Positions 35,302 through 42,968 of a stretch of DNA of 64,000 nt are shown here, piece by piece. The stretch is from Lachnospiraceae bacterium. GTDB taxonomy: Bacteria; Bacillota; Clostridia; Lachnospirales; Anaerotignaceae. Under the pieces are notes generated by a model. It was not told the DNA's origin, ran no database searches, and was given only the letters and a program-made list of their open reading frames with translations. The translations under genes were made by a program, and so were the position numbers. Location: positions 378,231-442,230 of the forward strand of contig DPJA01000038.1 in assembly GCA_003543235.1 (NCBI GenBank), given 5' to 3'. Within the stretch, counting starts at the first letter, position 1; the number at the start of each line of letters is the position of its first letter.

Positions 35302-36093
35302 CTAAATATATTTAAGAAATACCACGCCTACCCTGTCTTTCTTAGTTTTTCCTCGTACCTCCAGTAATTTTGCACGCCCAAACCCACGTACTGAAAGCAT
35401 ATCTCCCTCTTTAACAACCTTAGAAACGCTTTTGGCTGTAATCCAGTTTATAAAAACCTTTTCACTTTCAATAAGAGCCACTGCCTTGCCACGGCTCATG
35501 TTAAAAGCTGCTCCTACAAGGACATCAAGCCTTAGCGATGACACCGTAACAGATTTTTCCTCCATTTTTTTTGTTGGCATCTGTGCTTCATTAACAGCCT
35601 GTAACTGAGTTTTAACAATAGTTTTGCCAACACGCAAAAGGTTAGCACATATATATTTTGCTATTTCCTCACACGCAAAAATAAGGGTATAATCCTCAAA
35701 TAAGAAAATATCCCCCACCTTTCCCCTGTCAATTCCAAGACCTAAAACAGAGCCTAAAAAATCTCTATGGGTAAGCTCTTTTGAAAACTTCGTGTTCACA
35801 GAAATTTTAACAACTTTTATAGGAAATTCAGCTTCATCAATTTCTCTGTAGTCAGGACAAAAGCCTATGCGTCGTCTTTCGCAGTCGTCGCTTCCACCAA
35901 AAACTGTAAAGTTAAGTCCCTGTATACCACCTATTGCTCTAATTATAATTTCCATCTTACCTGGGTCGCAAAAATCTGTAAATGTGTTTTCGTGTCGCTT
36001 TAAACTAAAATCAGCCTGATCTAAGACCTTTGCTAACAAAAGCCTTTCGTCAGGCTGGTTTACATTGCGTAATAGTGCTTGTTTATCAAGCAT
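35302..36093 (-). CDS. ylmH: YlmH-type S4 RNA-binding protein
   Basis: A 263-residue protein with the YlmH N-terminal domain (LGSVLGLGIDRGKVGDIFL) and a C-terminal S4 domain (VSSLRLDVLVGAAFNMSRGKA). YlmH binds RNA and has been linked to rescue of stalled ribosomes in Firmicutes. It follows yggT and sepF in the conserved ylmE-sepF-ylmG-ylmH order. Confidence 0.92.
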   Translation of the reverse strand: MLDKQALLRNVNQPDERLLLAKVLDQADFSLKRHENTFTDFCDPGKMEIIIRAIGGIQGLNFTVFGGSDDCERRRIGFCPDYREIDEAEFPIKVVKISVNTKFSKELTHRDFLGSVLGLGIDRGKVGDIFLFEDYTLIFACEEIAKYICANLLRVGKTIVKTQLQAVNEAQMPTKKMEEKSVTVSSLRLDVLVGAAFNMSRGKAVALIESEKVFINWITAKSVSKVVKEGDMLSVRGFGRAKLLEVRGKTKKDRVGVVFLKYI

Positions 36094-36104
36094 TTTCTCA
36101 CCGC

Positions 36105-36386
36105 CTAAAAAATCATGGTTACAATACTTTTAAGTACCATGCTAACAATGTTCATCAAAAACAATGCAATAATAGGTGAAAAATCAAGCATCATGCCTCC
36201 ACCAATAGGAGATTTGTCTATCATATGGCGAACAGGCCCCAATATAGGTTCTGTAATGTTATAAATAAACACACCTAACGAACTTTGATTAAGCCCAGGA
36301 AGCCACGACAGAATAATTCTTATAAAGATAAGAAAATAAATGAGCTTGAAAAATATTTCTATTGAATTAAGCAATAAACTTTGCAT
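36105..36386 (-). CDS. YggT family membrane protein (YlmG)
   Basis: A 93-residue protein with two membrane helices and the family motif ILSWLPGLNQSSLGVFIYNITEPIL. YggT/YlmG proteins are conserved next to sepF; the function is not settled. The position between sepF and ylmH is the usual one. Confidence 0.92.
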   Translation of the reverse strand: MQSLLLNSIEIFFKLIYFLIFIRIILSWLPGLNQSSLGVFIYNITEPILGPVRHMIDKSPIGGGMMLDFSPIIALFLMNIVSMVLKSIVTMIF

Positions 36387-36410
36387 AAAATTTCTCCTGT
36401 CAGCCGTTAA

Positions 36411-36932
36411 TTATTTTGTTCCGCCTGCCCAGGGTAAAATAACACCCTTAGTTTTTAATTCTTCTTTAAAATCTCCTGAAACATCAACATTTTCAGGTGC
36501 AATAATAAATATATTGTTTGCAACCCTTTGAATTGTTCCGTCAAGAGAATAGCAAGTACCACTTAAAAAGTCCATAATTCTTTGTGCAGTAGGATATTCT
36601 ATTTTCTCAAGATTAACCACAACTGGCTTTCTTGCCTTTACCTGGTCACATATTTCCTGTGCATCCTCATACTTTTCAGGCTTAATAATGCAAACCTGCA
36701 TTTGTACATTTGTATGTATACTAACAACCTGAGAATTGCCTCTTCTGCCCAAGCTGCCGCTATAGTTTTGTGACTGTGACGCTGTATTGCGTGAAGAAGA
36801 TGCAGAATAATCAACAGGCTCTTTTTCTCTTCTATCAAATGAGCTTGTTTCATAATCATCTAATTCCTCATACTCCTCATCATCGTAATCTCCCTGAGTA
36901 AACGCATTCTTTACCTTATCTAATAATCCCAA
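36411..36932 (-). CDS. sepF: Cell division protein SepF
   Basis: A 173-residue protein with an N-terminal membrane-targeting helix (MGLLDKVKNAF), an acidic/serine-rich linker (about 15-75), and the SepF core with YEDAQEICDQVKARKPVVVN and RIMDFLSGTCYSLDG. SepF tethers FtsZ to the membrane; with no ftsA in this cluster it may be the main FtsZ anchor in this organism, which is an inference. Confidence 0.96.
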   Translation of the reverse strand: MGLLDKVKNAFTQGDYDDEEYEELDDYETSSFDRREKEPVDYSASSSRNTASQSQNYSGSLGRRGNSQVVSIHTNVQMQVCIIKPEKYEDAQEICDQVKARKPVVVNLEKIEYPTAQRIMDFLSGTCYSLDGTIQRVANNIFIIAPENVDVSGDFKEELKTKGVILPWAGGTK

Positions 36933-37021
36933 TATATTTCCTCCTCAAAATTTTTCTTTTCCATCGGGCTATTTTTAACCCTTTGTAAAATATTATGAAC
37001 TTACGTATTTTTATTTTCAAC

Positions 37022-37726
37022 TTAATTCTTAGCTGGATAAAGTCTTGCACCAAAAACGCCAGTGCCAACCCTAACCATAGTTGCTCCTTCTTCCACAGCA
37101 ACTTCATAATCTCCTGTCATACCCATAGACAGAACATCCATGAATACATTATCAATTTTTTTACTGTTAATGTCAACAAGTAATTGCTTCATTTCCTTAA
37201 AATAAACTCTGTTTTCCTCTGCATTTTCTACAAAAGGTGCCACAGTCATAAGTCCTTTTATCGTAATATTGGGTAATTTGGCGATTTCCAGAATAACTTT
37301 TTCGGTATCCTCTGGTCTTATTCCAAACTTACTTTCTTCGTTGGCAACGTTTATCTCTAACAATATTTTTGCAGTTATACCTTTTTGTGCAGCACGTTTT
37401 GATATTTCTTCCGCCAGTTTAACGCTGTCTACCGAATGTATCATCTCAACCTTATCTATTATATACTTAACCTTGTTGGTTTGCAAATGACCGATTAAGT
37501 GCCATTTAATACCATCACCCATAGGCTCATATTTATCCATAATTTCTTGCACCTTGTTTTCACCAAGGTTATTTTCACCTGTTTCAACAGCCTCTTTAAT
37601 GCGAGGAACATCAATGGTTTTAGAAACAACTATAAAAGTAACATCTTTCCTAGTTCTACCGCTTTTAACCGCTGCCGACTCTATTCTTTTATTTATCTGC
37701 TCTATATTTTCTTTTATATCACTCAT
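37022..37726 (-). CDS. YggS family pyridoxal phosphate-binding protein (YlmE)
   Basis: A 234-residue single-domain TIM-barrel PLP protein with FIVVSKTIDV (PLP lysine), GENKVQEIMDKYEPM, WHLIGHLQTNKVKY and the C-terminal SMGMTGDYEVAVEEGATMVRVGT. The family balances cellular PLP. The frame is open from 37831, but GAGG before the ATG at 37726 and the family length decide the start. It precedes sepF. Confidence 0.95.
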   Translation of the reverse strand: MSDIKENIEQINKRIESAAVKSGRTRKDVTFIVVSKTIDVPRIKEAVETGENNLGENKVQEIMDKYEPMGDGIKWHLIGHLQTNKVKYIIDKVEMIHSVDSVKLAEEISKRAAQKGITAKILLEINVANEESKFGIRPEDTEKVILEIAKLPNITIKGLMTVAPFVENAEENRVYFKEMKQLLVDINSKKIDNVFMDVLSMGMTGDYEVAVEEGATMVRVGTGVFGARLYPAKN

Positions 37727-37745
37727 TTTAACTGCTTCCTCTCTT

Positions 37746-39248
37746 CTAGTTAACCGTTTCTTCATCCTGTACAGCTTTGGCATCAGACACAATTTCATCG
37801 TAAACCTTGAGCCCAAATTGGCTTTCAGCATTCACTATAGAATAATCACTATTTTGTCCCAAAATATCAACTACCGTAAATTGCGCAAGAGAGCTATTTG
37901 CAACATAAACGCCCTTATAAGTGGCAACATCACCCAAGGTATATGTTGGTGCATCTTCACCAGTCCCCACAATAACATCACCTATTTTAAGGTTTTCAAA
38001 GTCCTGCAATATATATACAAAATTTTCGTCTGAATTGGCTATATTTATCTTCTGGAATGTATCGCCATTATCTGTACGTTTAAGAACCCCTTGCTCATCA
38101 GGATTACTTGTTAAAAACGTCTTTGGTATTTTCAAAAAGGTTCGCTCAACAATGGCAGCATTTGGAACTTTAAACCCACTGTACACACTTTCCTTAACCT
38201 TAAAACACATTGTTCTAATGTCAAGAAAATCTATTAACTTTCGGTCGGTAACAAACACAACATATGTAGTGCTTTCACCAACATCCATGCTCTCAATTTT
38301 AACCTGTACACTTTTTTCTTCGTCGTCAACCGTTGTATAAATATCTAAATAATCCCCTGTTTTCCATTTAGCAGAAACTTCGTTAGGCACGTTTGACACA
38401 ACGTACCATGTGTTGGATTTTATGATTTTAAACAATGGCGAACCTGTACTAACGGCAAGACTTTTGGATATATACTCTGGCTGTATAGTCATTTTTATTT
38501 GTTCTTCAGAAATATCTTTACGCACCTCAGGTGTAACTATATCCTCAAATTTATCTATTTTAAGAGAAAATATACCACTGTACTCAGCCTTTACTGCTTC
38601 CTGATTACCATTAAGCTGACTTTCGTACTTGTCACGTTCTGCTGAAAGTTCTGCCGTACTTTTTGTATTTTCTGCAAGCCAAATTTGATTACGTATATTT
38701 ATCTGGGTTTGCACTTGATTTTTAAGAGAATAAACACCAGAAATGTTATTGTCTATAAATTTAAACACTGTTGAATCTATAGAGTTTGAAATACTTTTTT
38801 CTGTTCTGTCAATGTCTTCTTTAAACATAGAAAAATCTGTTCTATTTTTCTGTATCTCAAGTATTCCTTTATCAATTTTTTTAATTTCATCTTCAATCAC
38901 CTGAGTAGTACCTGTATTTTTAACAGTGCATACCAAAGAATTTTTTGATACCTTTTCCAACTCAGAATAATTATATTCAGGTTGTCCATCCATACCGCTT
39001 TTCACCACAACCTCGTCCCTCACAATTATGCCCTTTAGGGACGCAGGAACATCTATAGTACCGTAGTTTACAGTTTCTACCCTCACCCTTGGTTTATTTG
39101 CAAACATCAAAATAAATCCTATCAGATAAATAAACAATGCTGAAAAGATAACTATTGTAAGCATTTTATGGTTTTTCTTATTCCTGTGTCTTCGTTCTTT
39201 TGTATGCCGTGCTTCATCATGCACAGTTTCTCTGCTTCCGTTAGCCAT
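37746..39248 (-). CDS. HlyD-like membrane protein upstream of sepF
   Basis: A 500-residue protein with a basic cytoplasmic N-terminus, one membrane helix (about residues 30-48), a beta/lipoyl-like half (about 55-110), a coiled-coil region (about 115-225) and a second beta-rich half with two barrel-like repeats. This looks like a HlyD/membrane-fusion-type periplasmic adaptor adapted to a Gram-positive. Proteins of this layout are common upstream of ylmE-sepF in Clostridia and no transporter partner lies nearby, so a role in envelope or division is more likely than export. Translation starts at an ATG after GAGGGG. Confidence 0.75.
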   Translation of the reverse strand: MANGSRETVHDEARHTKERRHRNKKNHKMLTIVIFSALFIYLIGFILMFANKPRVRVETVNYGTIDVPASLKGIIVRDEVVVKSGMDGQPEYNYSELEKVSKNSLVCTVKNTGTTQVIEDEIKKIDKGILEIQKNRTDFSMFKEDIDRTEKSISNSIDSTVFKFIDNNISGVYSLKNQVQTQINIRNQIWLAENTKSTAELSAERDKYESQLNGNQEAVKAEYSGIFSLKIDKFEDIVTPEVRKDISEEQIKMTIQPEYISKSLAVSTGSPLFKIIKSNTWYVVSNVPNEVSAKWKTGDYLDIYTTVDDEEKSVQVKIESMDVGESTTYVVFVTDRKLIDFLDIRTMCFKVKESVYSGFKVPNAAIVERTFLKIPKTFLTSNPDEQGVLKRTDNGDTFQKINIANSDENFVYILQDFENLKIGDVIVGTGEDAPTYTLGDVATYKGVYVANSSLAQFTVVDILGQNSDYSIVNAESQFGLKVYDEIVSDAKAVQDEETVN

Positions 39249-39285
39249 GAACTTCCCCTCGCAAGTTTAAATATATATTCTATTA

Positions 39286-39314
39286 ATTATAATACATTTT
39301 TTGCCATTGGTAAA
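39286..39314 (-). promoter_or_regulatory. SigmaA-type promoter of the HlyD-like/ylmE/sepF operon
   Basis: TTTACC (39309-39314) and TATAAT (39286-39291) are 17 bases apart on the minus strand, about 38 bases upstream of the HlyD-like ATG. The run of closely spaced minus-strand genes down to ftsY follows it. Confidence 0.75.
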
Positions 39315-39354
39315 CATAAAGTTAAACAAAGATTGCAAAACTTGTTTTAATAAA

Positions 39355-39382
39355 CAAAAGAAGTGAAGACTAATGTCCTCAC
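39355..39382 (-). terminator. Terminator of the 2-oxoacid oxidoreductase operon
   Basis: An 8-bp stem GTGAGGAC/GTCTTCAC (one G-U pair) with a four-base loop (39363-39382) is followed on the minus strand by TTCTTTTG. It lies 16 bases after the gamma-subunit stop and before the promoter of the HlyD-like gene. Confidence 0.75.
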
Positions 39383-39397
39383 CCCAAATGTGGATAC

Positions 39398-39964
39398 CTA
39401 TTTTTTAAGGGTTTTTGCAACTTCAGCACCCTTTGATAGTGCCTCCCTGTTTATAGGGATAAATTTTGCTTTATCATCACCAAAAACCTTTAAGAAAGCC
39501 TTAATAACAGACTCACTTTCAACTATTTTATCAATTTCTATAACTGCACCAAGCATGATTATGTTAATTAATTTCCCATTGCCCAGTTCTTTAGCCAAAT
39601 CATTTACAGGTATGTAGTAAACATTTACATCATCTCTGTCAACCTTTTCGCTTACAATACTTGAGTTGACAAATATTGAACCTCCAGAAGCTACCTTAGG
39701 CACAAACTTGCGGAAAGATGGAAGGTTCATTACAACCGATGTTGTAATCCCTTTATCAAAAATAGGAGAACCTATAGGGTCGTCAGAAACTATTACAGAA
39801 CAGTTAGCAGTACCGCCACGCATTTCTGGACCATAAGCCGGAACCCACGAAACCTCTTTCCCGTCAATCATCCCTGCGTATGTTAAAAGCTGCCCCATAG
39901 ACATAACTCCCTGTCCGCCAAAACCAGCACAACTAATTTTATGTGTTTTACCCATATTATTCAA
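39398..39964 (-). CDS. 2-oxoacid:ferredoxin oxidoreductase, gamma subunit
   Basis: A 188-residue protein with the gamma-subunit motif CAGFGGQGVMSMGQLL and SWVPAYGPEMRGGTANCSVI. With the alpha and beta subunits it oxidatively decarboxylates a 2-oxoacid to an acyl-CoA while reducing ferredoxin. The substrate (2-oxoisovalerate or 2-oxoglutarate) cannot be settled from sequence. It overlaps the beta-subunit gene by eight bases. Confidence 0.92.
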   Translation of the reverse strand: MNNMGKTHKISCAGFGGQGVMSMGQLLTYAGMIDGKEVSWVPAYGPEMRGGTANCSVIVSDDPIGSPIFDKGITTSVVMNLPSFRKFVPKVASGGSIFVNSSIVSEKVDRDDVNVYYIPVNDLAKELGNGKLINIIMLGAVIEIDKIVESESVIKAFLKVFGDDKAKFIPINREALSKGAEVAKTLKK

Positions 39965-40706
39965 CCTCCTCTACATCTTTAAATATACCAAGAGGATAGT
40001 ATGGAATCATCTTTTCGCCAACAAACTCCATAGCCTTTGCAGCCGAAAGCCCCCAGTTAGTTGGACAGCTTGATAATACCTCAACCATAGTAAATCCTTT
40101 GCCCGCTTTCTGATATTGAAGAGCTTTTTTTATAGCCTTTTTAGCCTTAATAATATGTGCTGGTGTATCCACTGCAACTCTTTCAATATATGCAGGACCA
40201 TCAAGTGTAGAAAGAAGCTCGCATACACGTATTGGGTTACCATTTCTTTCAAGGTCACGTCCTGTCTGAGCTGTAGTTGCCTTCATCCCAGGGAGTGTAG
40301 TAGGTGCCATCTGACCACCTGTCATGCCATAAATACCATTGTTAATAAAAACTGTAGTGATTTTCTCACCCCTTGCAGCCGCATGGATAATTTCAGCCAT
40401 ACCAATAGAAGCAAGGTCCCCGTCGCCTTGATATGTAATAACAATTTTATTAGAATGCACTCTCTTAATTCCTGTTGCTGTTGCTGGTGCACGTCCATGA
40501 GCACATTGTATAGAATCATATGTAAAATAGTTAGGAATAAACACTGCACAACCAACAGGTGCACAAATAATTGTGTTGTCTATTTCGTTGATTTCCTCAA
40601 TACATTCTGCTATAAGTCTGTGAATAATACCATGTCCACAGCCTGGGCAATAATGCATTCTTTTATCTGTAAGTCCGTTAGGTTTCTTAAATACTGTTGT
40701 TGGCAT
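39957..40706 (-). CDS. 2-oxoacid:ferredoxin oxidoreductase, beta subunit (thiamine pyrophosphate binding)
   Basis: A 249-residue TPP-binding subunit with YCPGCGHGIIHRL, the GDGDLASIGMAEI cofactor motif (TPP/Mg) and FINNGIYGMTGGQMAPTT. It supplies the thiamine active site of the oxidoreductase. It overlaps the alpha-subunit gene by one base and the gamma gene by eight. Confidence 0.94.
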   Translation of the reverse strand: MPTTVFKKPNGLTDKRMHYCPGCGHGIIHRLIAECIEEINEIDNTIICAPVGCAVFIPNYFTYDSIQCAHGRAPATATGIKRVHSNKIVITYQGDGDLASIGMAEIIHAAARGEKITTVFINNGIYGMTGGQMAPTTLPGMKATTAQTGRDLERNGNPIRVCELLSTLDGPAYIERVAVDTPAHIIKAKKAIKKALQYQKAGKGFTMVEVLSSCPTNWGLSAAKAMEFVGEKMIPYYPLGIFKDVEEVE

Positions 40707-41767
40707 TATTGTCCACCTCCCATTACTTTTTCAGCATACTCAGCACATTCCTCAGGTGTAGGAATGATACCACCACACCTACCATAGAAGGTTACCTTTT
40801 CCTTGTCACCTACTGCAAGCTGAACGTCATAAACCATCTGTCCCATACTCATTTCAGCTACAAGAAATTTTTTTATTTTTTTGTTCTGAAAGGGAACCTG
40901 AGGGAATGGCCATAGTGTTCTTGGCTTAATTAGACCAATCTTATATCCTTTTTCTCTTAATTCATTAACAGCGTTTCTAACAATACGGCTTGTTGTGCCA
41001 TATGCAACAAAGGCATATTCAGAGTCGTCCATCATATATTCTTCATATTTAACTTCATTTTGTTCTATTACTGCATATTTTTCCTTAAAAAATCTTATAT
41101 TTTTCTGCTCACAAGCAGGAGCGTCTATTACAAGATTTTCAATTGTGTTGGGCTTTTCCCGTGTACCATAGCCAATAGCCCACGTACTTTTAGGTGCAGT
41201 ATTTCTGGTTTTAACAGGCTTTTCAAGCTCAACCGGCTCCATCATCTGACCAATAAGTCCATCAGCAACAACAATTACTGGTGTTCTATAGCAATCAGCA
41301 ATTTCAAACGCTTCTTTAACGTCATCTACAGCCTCCTGAACCGAACCAGGTGCAAGTACCGGTATATGATAATCTCCATTAGCACCGCCACGTGTAGCTT
41401 GGTTATAGTCCCCCTGTGAAGGCTGAATTGTGCCAAGACCTGGTCCGCCACGCATCATAGATACAATAACACAAGGGACCTCACCTGCCACACAATATCC
41501 GATTCCTTCTTGTTTAAGTGCAATGCCTGGTGAAGAAGAACTTGTCATAACTCTTGCACCTGCACTGCCTGCACCATAAACCATATTAATAGCAGCCACT
41601 TCACTTTCTGCCTGAACAAAAGTACCGCCTGCTGCAAATAATTCTCTTGATAAATATTCAGGGACTTCATTTTGTGGTGTAATAGGATAGCCAAAAAAAT
41701 ATCTGCATCCAGCAATAATAGCAGCTTTTGCAACCGCTTCATTGCCCTTCATAATAATTTTTGCCAT
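40706..41767 (-). CDS. vorB: 2-oxoacid:ferredoxin oxidoreductase, alpha subunit (VorB-type)
   Basis: A 353-residue pyrimidine-binding subunit with GNEAVAKAAIIAGCRYFFGYPITPQNE split across the N-terminus, TSSSSPGIALKQEGIGY and VPCVIVSMMRGGPGLGTIQPSQGDY. This length and arrangement match proteins called 3-methyl-2-oxobutanoate dehydrogenase VorB in Clostridia. The enzyme would channel branched-chain amino-acid or glutamate carbon to acyl-CoA and reduced ferredoxin. Confidence 0.92.
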   Translation of the reverse strand: MAKIIMKGNEAVAKAAIIAGCRYFFGYPITPQNEVPEYLSRELFAAGGTFVQAESEVAAINMVYGAGSAGARVMTSSSSPGIALKQEGIGYCVAGEVPCVIVSMMRGGPGLGTIQPSQGDYNQATRGGANGDYHIPVLAPGSVQEAVDDVKEAFEIADCYRTPVIVVADGLIGQMMEPVELEKPVKTRNTAPKSTWAIGYGTREKPNTIENLVIDAPACEQKNIRFFKEKYAVIEQNEVKYEEYMMDDSEYAFVAYGTTSRIVRNAVNELREKGYKIGLIKPRTLWPFPQVPFQNKKIKKFLVAEMSMGQMVYDVQLAVGDKEKVTFYGRCGGIIPTPEECAEYAEKVMGGGQ

Positions 41768-41784
41768 TACTCATTCCCCATTTC

Positions 41785-42003
41785 TTAGTCATTTTTAACG
41801 ATTGTAATTACACAATCTGGGCACATCCTTGCACAACTTTGACAGCCAATACACTCTTCCATTTTCCCTATGCCCGCCGGATTATAACCAGCATCATTTG
41901 TAATTTCTAGATTAAGTGCTATTAGTTTTTTAGGACAGGCCACTGCACATAATTCACAGCCCTTACATTCATTTTCATCAAAAGTTACAGTAAACTTTGT
42001 CAT
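41785..42003 (-). CDS. 4Fe-4S dicluster ferredoxin subunit of the oxidoreductase
   Basis: A 72-residue protein with two 4Fe-4S motifs, CKGCELCAVACP and CIGCQSCARMCP. It is the delta-type electron-transfer subunit, passing electrons from the alpha-beta-gamma complex to free ferredoxin. It lies 17 bases upstream of vorB. Confidence 0.94.
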   Translation of the reverse strand: MTKFTVTFDENECKGCELCAVACPKKLIALNLEITNDAGYNPAGIGKMEECIGCQSCARMCPDCVITIVKND

Positions 42004-42031
42004 TAAAAACGCACCCCCTTAATAAATTATG

Positions 42032-42718
42032 TCACATCCACGGTTCTCTCATAAAGTATTTCATGGCTATTACCTCGCCTGAAAGCTTTGCCTTAATTTC
42101 AGAAGTCATATCCAATACTACTTCTTCCACATAAGTTGTATATTTAATGGGTATTCCAGTAATTCGGCTCGCCTCAGAAATTATTTCATCCCCAAGCAAA
42201 ATATTTTCGGACTTAGTTTCTCTAACTAAATTAGAGTTATTAACAAAGCCCGTAACCTTCAAACCAGAAGTGTTTTCTAATTGTTCCTTCACTTTCAAAA
42301 TCTTTTCAACATTCATTGTGTCTGGCCTAAAAACATTAACAACCATGAAAAAATCTGTTTCTTCAGAATTAATAAACTTCTTGTATCTTCCAAGCACATT
42401 AGTTCCAATGTCGTTACCACCTAGGTCAATAATGTAATCGTAGTTTTTATCTTCAAATGGTGCAAATGCTTCTGCTGGTACAGCAGGTAAGTCGGCAGAA
42501 GTATTTGCAGACGAGTCTATCATCCTTATTCCCAATGCCATAATTTCTTTCCTCACCTCTCTCGAGCGAAAATATACATTTACAATATCCATATCGGCAA
42601 AAGCAAGCTTTCGGTCTGACAACCTTACCAGTATAGTTGCGTAATTTACTGCAAATTCGGTTTTGCCACTACCATAATGACCAGTTATTATTCTAACCCT
42701 CTTGTCATCAGTAATCAT
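42032..42718 (-). CDS. P-loop ATP-binding protein (MinD/ParA/Mrp-like)
   Basis: A 228-residue protein with a P-loop GHYGSGKTEFAVNYA (about residues 12-26), a DMDIVNVYFRSREV switch region and an IDLGGNDIG Walker B-like segment. It resembles the deviant Walker family (MinD/CobB). It is the first gene of the 2-oxoacid oxidoreductase operon, so a role in assembling or loading cofactors of that enzyme is possible but unproven. The ATG at 42718 has GGAGG upstream. Confidence 0.82.
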   Translation of the reverse strand: MITDDKRVRIITGHYGSGKTEFAVNYATILVRLSDRKLAFADMDIVNVYFRSREVRKEIMALGIRMIDSSANTSADLPAVPAEAFAPFEDKNYDYIIDLGGNDIGTNVLGRYKKFINSEETDFFMVVNVFRPDTMNVEKILKVKEQLENTSGLKVTGFVNNSNLVRETKSENILLGDEIISEASRITGIPIKYTTYVEEVVLDMTSEIKAKLSGEVIAMKYFMREPWM

Positions 42719-42773
42719 GTATTTGGCCTCCTTTAGACCTGTGACCTTGCCAAACTTATAAATTAATAAAGCT

Positions 42774-42820
42774 ATATTGGCTTATGTTTTAATTATAACG
42801 CCAATATCAATTGTATGCAA
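42774..42820 (-). promoter_or_regulatory. Promoter and operator-like palindromes of the 2-oxoacid oxidoreductase operon
   Basis: On the minus strand TTGCAT (42815-42820) lies 17 bases before TATAAT (42792-42797). An inverted repeat ATATTGGC/GCCAATAT (42774-42781 and 42800-42807) brackets the -10, and ATCAAT/ATTGAT arms bracket the -35. The promoter is well supported; the regulator is unknown. Confidence 0.7.
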
Positions 42821-42897
42821 TATTGATTTTGTATTTTTTTAAGCACAATAGCTAATGCACTTGATTTTATACAATTATTTTTAGTAAAATTACACAT

Positions 42898-42929
42898 AAA
42901 AAAACCGTTTCCCTGATTTAGAGAAACGG
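42898..42929 (-). terminator. Rho-independent terminator of glnN
   Basis: A stem of CCGTTTC/GAAACGG (42905-42911 and 42923-42929) is followed on the minus strand by a run of seven T. It lies about 40 bases after the glutamine synthetase stop. Confidence 0.85.
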
Positions 42930-42968
42930 CTTTTCATACATTTTATTATATTATTAAAACTTTTAAAA

